DNA from: Candidatus Kaiserbacteria bacterium | GTDB lineage: Bacteria > Patescibacteriota > Minisyncoccia > Phycocordibacterales > UBA2100 | DNA length: 36,591 nucleotides | Assembly (NCBI GenBank): GCA_019247335.1 | Contig: JAFAPB010000084.1 | Span: 1 to 36,591, forward strand | Direction: 5' to 3' | Part shown: positions 30,303 to 36,591 of the stretch, piece by piece | Layout of the letters: every line of letters starts with the position of its first letter | Numbering within the stretch: the first letter of the stretch is position 1 | Made by a program: the position numbers and the translations under genes | Notes under the pieces: model-generated | Databases searched by the model: none | Told to the model about the DNA's origin: nothing | What the model saw: only the letters and a program-made list of their open reading frames with translations

Positions 30303-30807
30303 AGCCTGTAGTGATCATGCTGACGACAATATCGTTCAGAAGGCGACCACGAAAATTATTCACTACGACATTGCGCTTTTTTTCGAGCGCATGCATGACA
30401 GGCTGCGGTATGAATCCGTGCTCTTGGGGCGCGTACACGATCAGAGCGGTGCTGTCTTCTTTGTGGGCGAGTATTTTCTCCATGTCGTCGTTATCTTTCC
30501 AGTCGGGCCAGTAGACGAGAAATAGGCTCGCTTGCTCGGCGATCCCGAGATCGCTTTCGCTCGGGATTTTCAGAATGTTAGTGCGGTTGAAGAGTTTGGA
30601 GTCATGCAGCATGTTCTCAAGTCCGATCAGCGCATCGCCTTTAGCGATGATGGCTATTTTGCGCTTCCACAGCCCATTGCCGAGCCGTATAAGGACAGGG
30701 ACGAAGCCACGGAAGCAGAGGACCGTCGCTACAATCGCCGACAGGATAACGATCACCGTGCTTATGTATCCCAGGACGTTCAGTACTTCTAAAATGGTGT
30801 CGAGCAT
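30289..30807 (-). CDS. Membrane-anchored protein with Rossmann-like domain, putative CBASS effector
   Basis: 172 residues. One membrane segment near residues 12-33 (GYISTVIVILSAIVATVLCF), a basic juxtamembrane region (RLGNGLWKRKIAII), then an alternating alpha/beta domain: IAKGDALIGLENMLHDSKLF, ILKIPSESDLGIAEQASLFLVYWPDW, STALIVYAPQEHGFIPQPV, VVVNNFRGRLLNDIVVSMITT. The alpha/beta part looks like a nucleotide-sensing or TIR/receiver-like fold. I cannot name the family. Overlap with the CD-NTase suggests that it senses the second messenger and acts on the membrane. Confidence 0.65.
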   Translation of the reverse strand: MLDTILEVLNVLGYISTVIVILSAIVATVLCFRGFVPVLIRLGNGLWKRKIAIIAKGDALIGLENMLHDSKLFNRTNILKIPSESDLGIAEQASLFLVYWPDWKDNDDMEKILAHKEDSTALIVYAPQEHGFIPQPVMHALEKKRNVVVNNFRGRLLNDIVVSMITTGYEKK

Positions 30808-30820
30808 AATTCTTAATGGG

Positions 30821-31621
30821 CTAGTTGATATCGGCCGCCACTTTCTCGATCAGCGCACTCAGCGACGCGCGATCCAAAGTGATGATTTTTTTCGTGCCAT
30901 AAGCGAGGTTCAGCTCCTTCATCAAGGTGCGTATGCTTTCGCGGGACTGAGCGAATTTCTTATTCTTCCCGAGGAAGTCCAGCACCGAGATCAGGACGCG
31001 GTTAGAGCGGCCCATGGCGCGTTCAAGGACCTGCTGATAGATATCCTGCGTTGAAAGCAGTACGCGGGTGTAATAGTAAGGATCTTTGTTCTTCAGGTCT
31101 CCGAAAAACTCAGGGTCTGACTCCCATGGTGCGTACGTCAGATGCGCTGCCCACCAAAGACGCGCGATAGCATGGCGGCGCAGATCGCGGTCGTTACCGC
31201 TTATGAACCAGTGTTCGAGTAGATAATTTATCGCCTTTGTCTTTTCCGCCGCATCTTTAAGATCCTTGTACGTTCCGTCGAGTCCCCAGCGTACGAGCGA
31301 ATACTTCCTGAATTCGACGTGGCTGAGATAAACCCAAAGGCGCGGATCCGATGCTTGCGTCTCATCAAGATTGCGATAGTGCTCATAGAGCGTAATCGCA
31401 TTATCTATGTCAGCTGATACGGGGTCGCTCTTCGGAGCTTTTAAGACCGGCGCTTTTGTCTGGAGCACGATAGTGGAAGGCAGAAGCTCTTTTTCTTTGG
31501 CCGGAAAAGATTCTTTGAAGTAGCTCTCAAGGGAAGCACCCGAGCGCAGCTCGTTCCGCATGTGCTCGACTACGTCGCGCCTATATATCTTCTGTGCAAG
31601 AGGTTTAGTCATAGATTTCAT
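30821..31621 (-). CDS. DUF6339 family protein
   Basis: 266 residues, mainly helical. DUF6339 pattern: DIDNAITLYEHYRNLDETQASDPRLWVYLSHVEFRKYSLVRW, AINYLLEHWFISGNDRDLRRHAIARLWWAAHLTYAPWE, and DIYQQVLERAMGRSNRVLIS. The conserved D-RLW-YLSH and RLWW blocks are unmistakable. No biochemical function is established; such proteins are found with restriction-type and MORC-like ATPase loci. The start overlaps the end of the 280-aa gene by up to 17 bases (alternative ATG at 31612), and the effector gene follows 13 bases downstream. Confidence 0.75.
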   Translation of the reverse strand: MKSMTKPLAQKIYRRDVVEHMRNELRSGASLESYFKESFPAKEKELLPSTIVLQTKAPVLKAPKSDPVSADIDNAITLYEHYRNLDETQASDPRLWVYLSHVEFRKYSLVRWGLDGTYKDLKDAAEKTKAINYLLEHWFISGNDRDLRRHAIARLWWAAHLTYAPWESDPEFFGDLKNKDPYYYTRVLLSTQDIYQQVLERAMGRSNRVLISVLDFLGKNKKFAQSRESIRTLMKELNLAYGTKKIITLDRASLSALIEKVAADIN

Positions 31622-32447
31622 CGTCTGACATGCTGGTAAGCGTATCGATGCCCTTCAGGCTGCGGGTAGCCGGGTTATCGAGTATCCTCTGTGCCGCTTC
31701 GAATTCGTCCTTGTCCTCAAGGCTTTTTGCTTCGAGGATGGCAGCCAGTCGCCCGTACCAATTTGCTCCCTCATAGTCGGTCGAGTTTCTGATCTTGTAG
31801 ATAGCATCTACAAGCGTCGGGAAGACGATAGAGCCGTGCAGGATGCCTTGGGCAGCTTTCTGTCCGCGAACTTCAAGGTAATTTTTCCAGTCCGCCTTGG
31901 AGAGTACGACGGTTATTTTTTCCTGATCGTAATCTATCTGCATCGGCCCCTCATGGTGGAAGCCTTCGGTAATCGACATGAATGACGATACCGGCGGACG
32001 GAGAGGATCGAAGCTCTTCTCTGCGACGAAAGACGAGTATCCTCCGACCGCCAGCACGTCTCCGGCATCTACATCGAACGTCGCGCCTTCGTAATCAGCA
32101 TGCGGTTCTGTCGGCCGGTATCCTTTAATGTCTTGATCAGCGCAGATATAGAATCCGACCGTGACTCTTTCGCGCAGGGACTTTGCCGGTATGGAGAAGC
32201 GCTCGTTGGCGTTGCGCGTAGAAAAGCTCTTGCGGAAGAAAGTGCTTCGGCACTCTACTTCAGCAATGAACGACGCCCTTCCTTTTTTAATCAGCTCCTC
32301 GATGCCTGAATTTTTAAGTCCGAACGTAGGATTGAGGATGACTTCTTCTCTCCCAAGCTCGTATGGAAACTCCACTTTGAAGAATCCTCCGAGGTCGTCC
32401 CCGTTGCCGAGCACAGGATGAGGATATGATTTCGAATTAACCTTCAT
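31605..32447 (-). CDS. Unknown 280-residue protein of the MORC-ATPase defence operon
   Basis: No family recognised. The N-terminal two thirds look beta-rich: GGFFKVEFPYELGREEVIL, GRASFIAEVECRSTFFRKSF, RVTVGFYICADQDIKGYRP, FDVDAGDVLAVGGYSSFVAEK. A glycine-hydrophobic FVA and FDP step follows, then MQIDYDQEKITVVLSKADWKNY and a helical C-terminus (YGRLAAILEAKSLEDKDEFEAAQRIL). It resembles a recognition or scaffold subunit rather than an enzyme. It overlaps the ATPase gene upstream by 11 bases and DUF6339 downstream, so the three are translated together. Confidence 0.6.
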   Translation of the reverse strand: MKVNSKSYPHPVLGNGDDLGGFFKVEFPYELGREEVILNPTFGLKNSGIEELIKKGRASFIAEVECRSTFFRKSFSTRNANERFSIPAKSLRERVTVGFYICADQDIKGYRPTEPHADYEGATFDVDAGDVLAVGGYSSFVAEKSFDPLRPPVSSFMSITEGFHHEGPMQIDYDQEKITVVLSKADWKNYLEVRGQKAAQGILHGSIVFPTLVDAIYKIRNSTDYEGANWYGRLAAILEAKSLEDKDEFEAAQRILDNPATRSLKGIDTLTSMSDDEIYD

Positions 32448-34311
32448 AGTTTTCTATTCCGAGCGTGTATTTCCGGCTAGAAGAGAGGCGCACAACGATC
32501 TTAACCGCCTTGCCGCTCTCTATGACAAGCCCCTTGATAAGAGAATCGCCGATTTCGTACCGCTCTCCTGACTTAACATCTGTCGCGGATTCAATCTCTA
32601 TCGGATAACTGCCGTCATCGCCGACCGCGACAAGCCGGATTGCTCCTTCGCAATCTTCGCGCCCGGTGATAGCGAGGAGGTATTCAAGGCCTTTCTTGCT
32701 GCTCTGCGCGAAGCTGCGAAAGCTGATCGATGAAGTGCTGATGCGTGCACCTTCTTTTCCTTCTCCTTCCGGTCCAGTAGCGCGGCCACGTGGTCCCTTA
32801 CCGGGGCCTTCGGGCGGCGTTGGTGTGACTGCGCCTTGCTGCTTGTTTGTAACGACGCTCTTTCTGATAACGGTTTCTATTTCTCCGTTCTCCGCGTCTT
32901 TGTCTGCGCCGATTTCGCGTCCCGATTCCTCGCTGCTCGAAAGCCCCGTCTCTTCATATGCTTCCCCGAGATTCGAGGGGAGATAGTCGCGGTCTTCGCT
33001 GTCTGGTAGGTAGCGGTCCAGACCCGGAATGTCCTGTGGCTCGCTCGTGAGCGAATCTCCCATGCTTTTGAGGGATTTTTTCATAAAGATATCCAGCTCT
33101 CGCAAAGCGACGGGGCCGGTCGCAGCGCGATCCTTATCCCACTTATCGTGCTGCGGGGGTTCCAAATCGCGCAGGAGTTCGTTGCCGCGATCGTTATCGC
33201 ATATCATCACGCCAGCATAGGGTTCTCTGAGCACGCGGTAGGCTTTTTCCTGCACTACCATCTTGGGCTTGCGAGCCATCATGACGCGCCCTGGGTAGCT
33301 GTCGTCTTTGCGGACCCACAAAGTGACTTTTCCTAGATGCTTCAGTTCTTCCTCGAAAGTGCTGCTTGGATTAGTAACTGCTTCGTAGAAGCATCGCGCA
33401 TCCTGCGCGTCGTATTCTTCCAAACACTTGCGCAGGGTGTCTTTTGTGATGCGGATATCCGAGCCGTCGCGCACTATCACCTCCAGCGTGCCGTGGTGTA
33501 TCGCAAGCCAGAAGTTGTCGAGCACTGACCGTATGAGTTTGTGCTCCCAATCTCCTCCGGATTTGTAGCCAAGTACGAAGATGTCGGTGCCTCGCTCTTC
33601 TCGCTTGAACATCTGTGGAACGAGGCTGCTTTTCCGCACAGCGTTGTATCCGTTGATTCCGTAGAAGCCGATTCCGCGACGCACATCGCGCTCGTCATCA
33701 TGATGGCTTACGAGGCGGGCTTTTCCTTGAAAGACCAGTTCGTTCTTGTCGTTGATGCTGGAATAGAAGACTGTGCGCAATGCAGACGCTGCAATCGGAG
33801 CACCTTTGCCGATTCCGAACGAGCCGCCCTTCACTCCTTTGGGAGAGCTGGTGCCCGCGGCTTTGACGAGGCGGTACCAATTGCCGTTAACATCGTCGTC
33901 GGATCCGAAAAGTCCCTTTGTATTGAAATCGCTTATCTTCAGTATCGGTATCGTCTTGCCTTTAAGAAGTGAGATGGCAGCTTTGAAAAATATCTCGGCT
34001 TTCTCTTGTCCTTTTACAAACGCGAGGCAGCGGCTCATGCGGCTAGCAAGCTCTTCATGGCCCGGAATAGTGGAGGTCGGTACAGAAAGCTTTTCGAACA
34101 CCACAGTTACCGGTGTGTCGTAGTCCAGGCGCGCATCGACCGCGTTCTGGATCGCCTCACGGGCTATGAAACGCTCGTGGTCTCCTTGGAAGTATTCAAG
34201 CTGCGAATCTGCGAAGCCGTCGTTCTCTCCGTGATCCGTCGTCGGAAAGTACCAGCACAGCGCGTCTGCGCTCTTTTTCTGCGATGCCGGCGCTTTCTTC
34301 TTTTTAGCCAT
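32437..34311 (-). CDS. MORC/MutL-like GHKL ATPase of a defence system
   Basis: 624 residues. GHKL ATPase domain: N-box EAIQNAVDA (E52, N56), the G1 box altered to SDFNTKGLFG (D128), G2 box GGSFGIGKGAPIAASAL (162-178), and beta strands LRTVFYSSINDKNELVFQG. Then an S5-like second domain (TDIFVLGYKSGG; KVTLWVRKD), a low-complexity linker rich in E, S, G and P (about 455-545), and a C-terminal beta domain (IEIESATDVKSGERYEIGDSL). ATP-dependent dimer clamp by analogy with MutL and bacterial MORC homologues of restriction loci. The start is at 34311, one base after the small helical gene. Confidence 0.78.
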   Translation of the reverse strand: MAKKKKAPASQKKSADALCWYFPTTDHGENDGFADSQLEYFQGDHERFIAREAIQNAVDARLDYDTPVTVVFEKLSVPTSTIPGHEELASRMSRCLAFVKGQEKAEIFFKAAISLLKGKTIPILKISDFNTKGLFGSDDDVNGNWYRLVKAAGTSSPKGVKGGSFGIGKGAPIAASALRTVFYSSINDKNELVFQGKARLVSHHDDERDVRRGIGFYGINGYNAVRKSSLVPQMFKREERGTDIFVLGYKSGGDWEHKLIRSVLDNFWLAIHHGTLEVIVRDGSDIRITKDTLRKCLEEYDAQDARCFYEAVTNPSSTFEEELKHLGKVTLWVRKDDSYPGRVMMARKPKMVVQEKAYRVLREPYAGVMICDNDRGNELLRDLEPPQHDKWDKDRAATGPVALRELDIFMKKSLKSMGDSLTSEPQDIPGLDRYLPDSEDRDYLPSNLGEAYEETGLSSSEESGREIGADKDAENGEIETVIRKSVVTNKQQGAVTPTPPEGPGKGPRGRATGPEGEGKEGARISTSSISFRSFAQSSKKGLEYLLAITGREDCEGAIRLVAVGDDGSYPIEIESATDVKSGERYEIGDSLIKGLVIESGKAVKIVVRLSSSRKYTLGIENYEG

Positions 34312-34312
34312 A

Positions 34313-34528
34313 TTAAAGTTTGAACTCCTTATCGCGGTTAGGGAAGCTGAACTTCGCTTTGGCCTCGCGCAGCTTCTTCTCCACTTCGGAAAAGATCTTG
34401 GCCACCTCTTCTTCGGTGTAATCATAGTGGCTGCGGTTGCCGCAGTTGCCGAGGATTTTGATCCGGCGAAGGAGTTCGTTGGTCCGCTTCGCAGCCAGCC
34501 TTTTAAAATTATCTCTTCGGTCGTCCAT
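34313..34528 (-). CDS. Small helical protein leading the defence operon
   Basis: 71 residues: MDDRRDNFKRLAAKRTNELLRRIKILGNCGNRSHYDYTEEEVAKIFSEVEKKL-type sequence, all helical, with a central conserved-looking NCGNRSHYDYT turn. Similar short proteins (RRDNFxRLAxKRxNxxLxxIxxIGNxxNRSxYxYT) are known next to defence and helicase genes; no named family. First gene after the promoter at 34538-34567, so it heads the six-gene operon. Confidence 0.65.
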   Translation of the reverse strand: MDDRRDNFKRLAAKRTNELLRRIKILGNCGNRSHYDYTEEEVAKIFSEVEKKLREAKAKFSFPNRDKEFKL

Positions 34529-34537
34529 ATACGTCCG

Positions 34538-34567
34538 AATATATCATAGGCTGTTAAAATATGTCAA
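34538..34567 (-). promoter_or_regulatory. Promoter of the six-gene defence operon
   Basis: TTGACA (34567-34562), 18-base spacer, TATATT (34543-34538) on the minus strand, ending 9 nt before the ATG. A perfect -35 in an A+T-rich gap; leader only a few nt. Confidence 0.65.
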
Positions 34568-34610
34568 ATAGAGCAATATCTACACAAGAAACGCCTATAT
34601 TGTATTGAAA

Positions 34611-35018
34611 TTAAGGCTTAAGAAAGCGCTGTATTCTCGCTAGAGTCTGCTCGGGCTTTTTTACGAGTTCGTGGCCCCATACGCGCATGACCTTCCAGCC
34701 TTTCCTGCGGAGCGCGCGGCGATTCTTTGTATCTCTCGCGATATTGGATGCGATTTTTTCCCGCCAGTACTCTCTCGGGATTCGCCGACGCCATTGATCA
34801 AACTTGTAACCGTGCCAGAAATCGCCGTCGATGAAGACGGCGATTTTCTTTGAAGGGACCGCGATATCTGGTTTGCCGGGCACCTTGGAATAATGCCGCT
34901 GGAAGTGAATCCTATTCTTTCTGAGATGGGAGAATACTTTTTTCTCTATGCCCGTATTCTTCGCGCGTATGAGCGACATGATTTCGCTCCGCTTTTCCTT
35001 CGTGAATACATCGGCCAT
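34611..35018 (-). CDS. vsr: Very short patch repair endonuclease Vsr
   Basis: 135 residues. Family blocks: RSEIMSLIRAKNTGIEKKVFSHL, VPGKPDIAVPSKKIAVFIDGDFWHGYKFDQW, and RRALRRKGWKVMRVWGHEL. The catalytic D51, W68 and H69 fall at the same positions as in E. coli Vsr. The zinc ligands of that protein are not evident: its C66 is D66 here. The family nicks T:G mismatches made by 5-methylcytosine deamination. The gene starts four bases after the dcm stop. In MORC-type loci Vsr-like enzymes may act as the restriction nuclease, an alternative here. Confidence 0.9.
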   Translation of the reverse strand: MADVFTKEKRSEIMSLIRAKNTGIEKKVFSHLRKNRIHFQRHYSKVPGKPDIAVPSKKIAVFIDGDFWHGYKFDQWRRRIPREYWREKIASNIARDTKNRRALRRKGWKVMRVWGHELVKKPEQTLARIQRFLKP

Positions 35019-35022
35019 GGCC

Positions 35023-35991
35023 TCATGACTCTAATGCAATTCTGATATTTTCTGCGATACGCGAAATCACCGGAACGGTCACGGAGTTGCCGACCTGTTT
35101 ATAGAGATGCGACTTCGCTTGATTGGTAGGAAATTTGAATGATTCTGGAAAACCTTGCAGTCTTGCGCACTCGCGGGGCGTCAGTCTCCTGACTCCTTTT
35201 GCATCTCGAATGAGCGGTACGTTATGGCCTCCTGCCCCCATGCTTGCAGTCAGAGTCGGGGCCATGCCGTTCTTCAGTTCTCGCACGTAGATCCTGCGGT
35301 ATTGGTAAAAGCTATCGCGATTCTTCACGGCTTTCTTGATTCGCGTGTAGATTTCGCCGAATCTTTCGTCATAGTAGTGTTCGTCATCCACGTTCTTTTC
35401 GAGTATGTGGGACATTTTCTTCGTAAGCGGAATCTTGTCTGGAAAACGGAATTTCATAAGCGTTCTCGGAGATCGGAATGCAACGATATATATTCGCTCG
35501 CGGTTCTGCGGCACGTTGCCATGCGTCATGCTGTTCATTACCTCCGCCTTCATGTGGTACCCGGCTTTCAGCAGCTCTTCCTGTATGCGCTTGAACGTCT
35601 TTTCGTCGTCGTGATTTTTCAAGTGTTTTACGTTTTCGAGGAATACCGCCCGTGGCTTTCTCTTCTTTAGGATCTCGATGACATTAAAGAGTAGGTTGCC
35701 TCTGTTAGCGTCAGCAAATCCTTTTTTATTTCCCGCGACAGAAAAGGGCTGGCAAGGAAATCCTCCGAGGAGGATGTCGAATTTTTTGGGTATCTTCTTC
35801 ATGCCTCTTTCCGCCGTTACTTTGATCAGGCTCGTGTCGTCGATTTCTCCGTAGTTCAGCCGGTATGTCGCAGCTGCGTTTTTATCAAAATCGTTAGAGT
35901 AGATGGTCTCAAAGCCAGCCGACTCGAAGCCGATGCGAATACCGCCGATGCCGGCGAAAAGATCTATTGCCTTCAGCTTTTTCTGATTCAT
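35023..35991 (-). CDS. dcm: DNA (cytosine-5-)-methyltransferase
   Basis: 322 residues. Motifs of C5-MTases: I DLFAGIGGIRIGFESAG, IV GGFPCQPFSVAGNKKGF with catalytic C80, VI FLENVKHL, VIII QNRERIYIVAF, IX-X RRLTPRECARLQGFP and QVGNSVTVPVI. The target-recognition region between VIII and IX is about 80 residues, with GAPTLTASMGAGG-type sequence near its end; the recognition site cannot be deduced. The start is at 35991 rather than the upstream in-frame start at 36042, because the family begins here and TATAAT lies 13 nt before it. Vsr follows in the same transcript. Confidence 0.95.
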   Translation of the reverse strand: MNQKKLKAIDLFAGIGGIRIGFESAGFETIYSNDFDKNAAATYRLNYGEIDDTSLIKVTAERGMKKIPKKFDILLGGFPCQPFSVAGNKKGFADANRGNLLFNVIEILKKRKPRAVFLENVKHLKNHDDEKTFKRIQEELLKAGYHMKAEVMNSMTHGNVPQNRERIYIVAFRSPRTLMKFRFPDKIPLTKKMSHILEKNVDDEHYYDERFGEIYTRIKKAVKNRDSFYQYRRIYVRELKNGMAPTLTASMGAGGHNVPLIRDAKGVRRLTPRECARLQGFPESFKFPTNQAKSHLYKQVGNSVTVPVISRIAENIRIALES

Positions 35992-36001
35992 AGTCGGTAG
36001 G

Positions 36002-36591
36002 CTAATTATAGCGGGTTTCAATGTTTTCCGCTGCGGGGACATCTATGGTGACTATGCCCCTAGTAATCTTGATCTTCGACCTGAAGCATCCCATCAACTC
36101 CCGCTTCTCCTGATCCGTCCCTTCCTTTAGCGTGTATTTCGCATAGGTTCGTAGATCCACTTCTTCGTGCGCTGTTTTTGACCCAGAGAATCCGAGCACA
36201 CCGCGCTGGAACTTATTGAACCGTCGCAGCTCCTCCTCGAACTTGTGCTGCATGCCCAGATTGTTGAAGTCGATCTGATCGAGTGCCTGTATCAGCTGGT
36301 CGACCAGTTCTTCTTCGCGCAGATATGTGTTCTTGCAGTGCAGATCGCGCGCGCGACCGCACCCATAGTAGATGTACTTCGCCATGGTGCCATCCTTCAG
36401 TTGCTTGTACTTCTCTTCTGCGCTGAACATCGATCCGCATAGACCACAAGTGATGAGCTTCGTGAACGAGAACTCATGCGTCTGCCGCACGATGCTGTCG
36501 CGTTTCAACTGTTCCTGCACCTTGTCGAACAACTCCTTGGAAATCAATGGTTCGTGCTTGCCGTTGTACCAGTTGCCGCTCTTCTTCGGGA
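36002..36591 (-). CDS. Large serine recombinase, C-terminal part (5' end beyond window)
   Basis: Open from the window end to a TAG at 36004-36002; about 195 residues visible. It begins GKHEPLISKELFDKVQEQL, the junction of the recombinase domain, then a zinc ribbon (LITCGLCGSMFSAEEKYK and YYGCGRARDLHCKN), and a coiled coil (LVDQLIQALDQIDFNNLGMQ). The catalytic N-terminal resolvase domain would be beyond 36591. Probably the integrase that moved the defence island. Its stop overlaps the dcm promoter region. Confidence 0.88.
   Translation of the reverse strand, partial: PKKSGNWYNGKHEPLISKELFDKVQEQLKRDSIVRQTHEFSFTKLITCGLCGSMFSAEEKYKQLKDGTMAKYIYYGCGRARDLHCKNTYLREEELVDQLIQALDQIDFNNLGMQHKFEEELRRFNKFQRGVLGFSGSKTAHEEVDLRTYAKYTLKEGTDQEKRELMGCFRSKIKITRGIVTIDVPAAENIETRYN
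36005..36010 (-). promoter_or_regulatory. -10 element of dcm-vsr (TATAAT)
   Basis: A perfect TATAAT on the minus strand, 13 nt before the dcm ATG at 35991, adjoining the recombinase stop codon. No convincing -35. It suggests dcm-vsr is transcribed apart from the recombinase. Confidence 0.5.

Noticed and set aside
30289..30807. Calling the membrane protein a TIR or SAVED effector
   Set aside because: No catalytic Glu motif of TIR domains and no SAVED/CARF signature could be seen; only a generic alpha/beta pattern.
1..36591. CRISPR array or cas genes
   Set aside because: No regularly spaced direct repeats of 20-40 bases and no Cas motifs were seen in either strand.

Overview
The window looks like a chromosome segment of a Patescibacteria/CPR bacterium, probably of the Parcubacteria group. 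Genes are compact, often overlapping by 1-14 bases. Housekeeping genes are interleaved with small membrane proteins typical of that group. rplK is not followed by rplA, the five tRNA genes do not encode CCA, and TGA is used as an ordinary stop, which argues against the recoded Gracilibacteria/Absconditabacteria. Many genes have a -10 hexamer only 6-8 nt before the start codon and no Shine-Dalgarno sequence, so leaderless transcription seems common. The lineage is inferred; no rRNA is present.

Layout. 1-9572 (- strand): an ATP-citrate lyase ATP-grasp subunit (cut by the window), a GNAT acetyltransferase, recO, ileS, a HAD protein, argS, tmk, rplK, nusG, secE and an ArsR regulator. 9586-18001: envelope and membrane genes (SIMPL, DUF2127, a sphingomyelin-synthase-like PAP2 protein, DedA, two family-2 glycosyltransferases, a Tat-signal alpha/beta hydrolase, DUF4383, DUF2914), tRNA-His and a PduO-type cobalamin adenosyltransferase. 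18088-20550: a + strand accessory patch beside tRNA-Leu with a secreted Cys protein, an XRE/ImmA pair, a 55-aa CxxC protein and a possible recombinase remnant. 20551-28900: rplS, a Ca2+/H+ antiporter, tRNA-Arg, tRNA-Val, a pilM-pilN-pilO cluster, an EMAP/MetRS-C-type tRNA-binding protein, ruvX, and an operon of CDF transporter, riboflavin kinase, EamA transporter and archaeal RibL-type FAD synthase, then tRNA-Ser.

28977-36591 is a defence island between tRNA-Ser and a serine recombinase that runs off the window. In transcription order (- strand) it has a C5-cytosine methyltransferase and a Vsr endonuclease, then a separately promoted run of six genes: a 71-aa helical protein, a MORC/MutL-like GHKL ATPase, an unrecognised 280-aa protein, a DUF6339 protein, a membrane-anchored putative effector, and a CD-NTase with an AGS-C sensor domain. 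A CBASS-like cyclase/effector pair therefore appears joined in one transcription unit to a MORC-type restriction-associated ATPase module. This is the best candidate for an undescribed composite system here.

How the genes work together: the left part serves translation and repair, the middle serves envelope, pilus and flavin functions, and the right end is mobile defence DNA. Function assignments rest on motif recognition by eye, without database searches.
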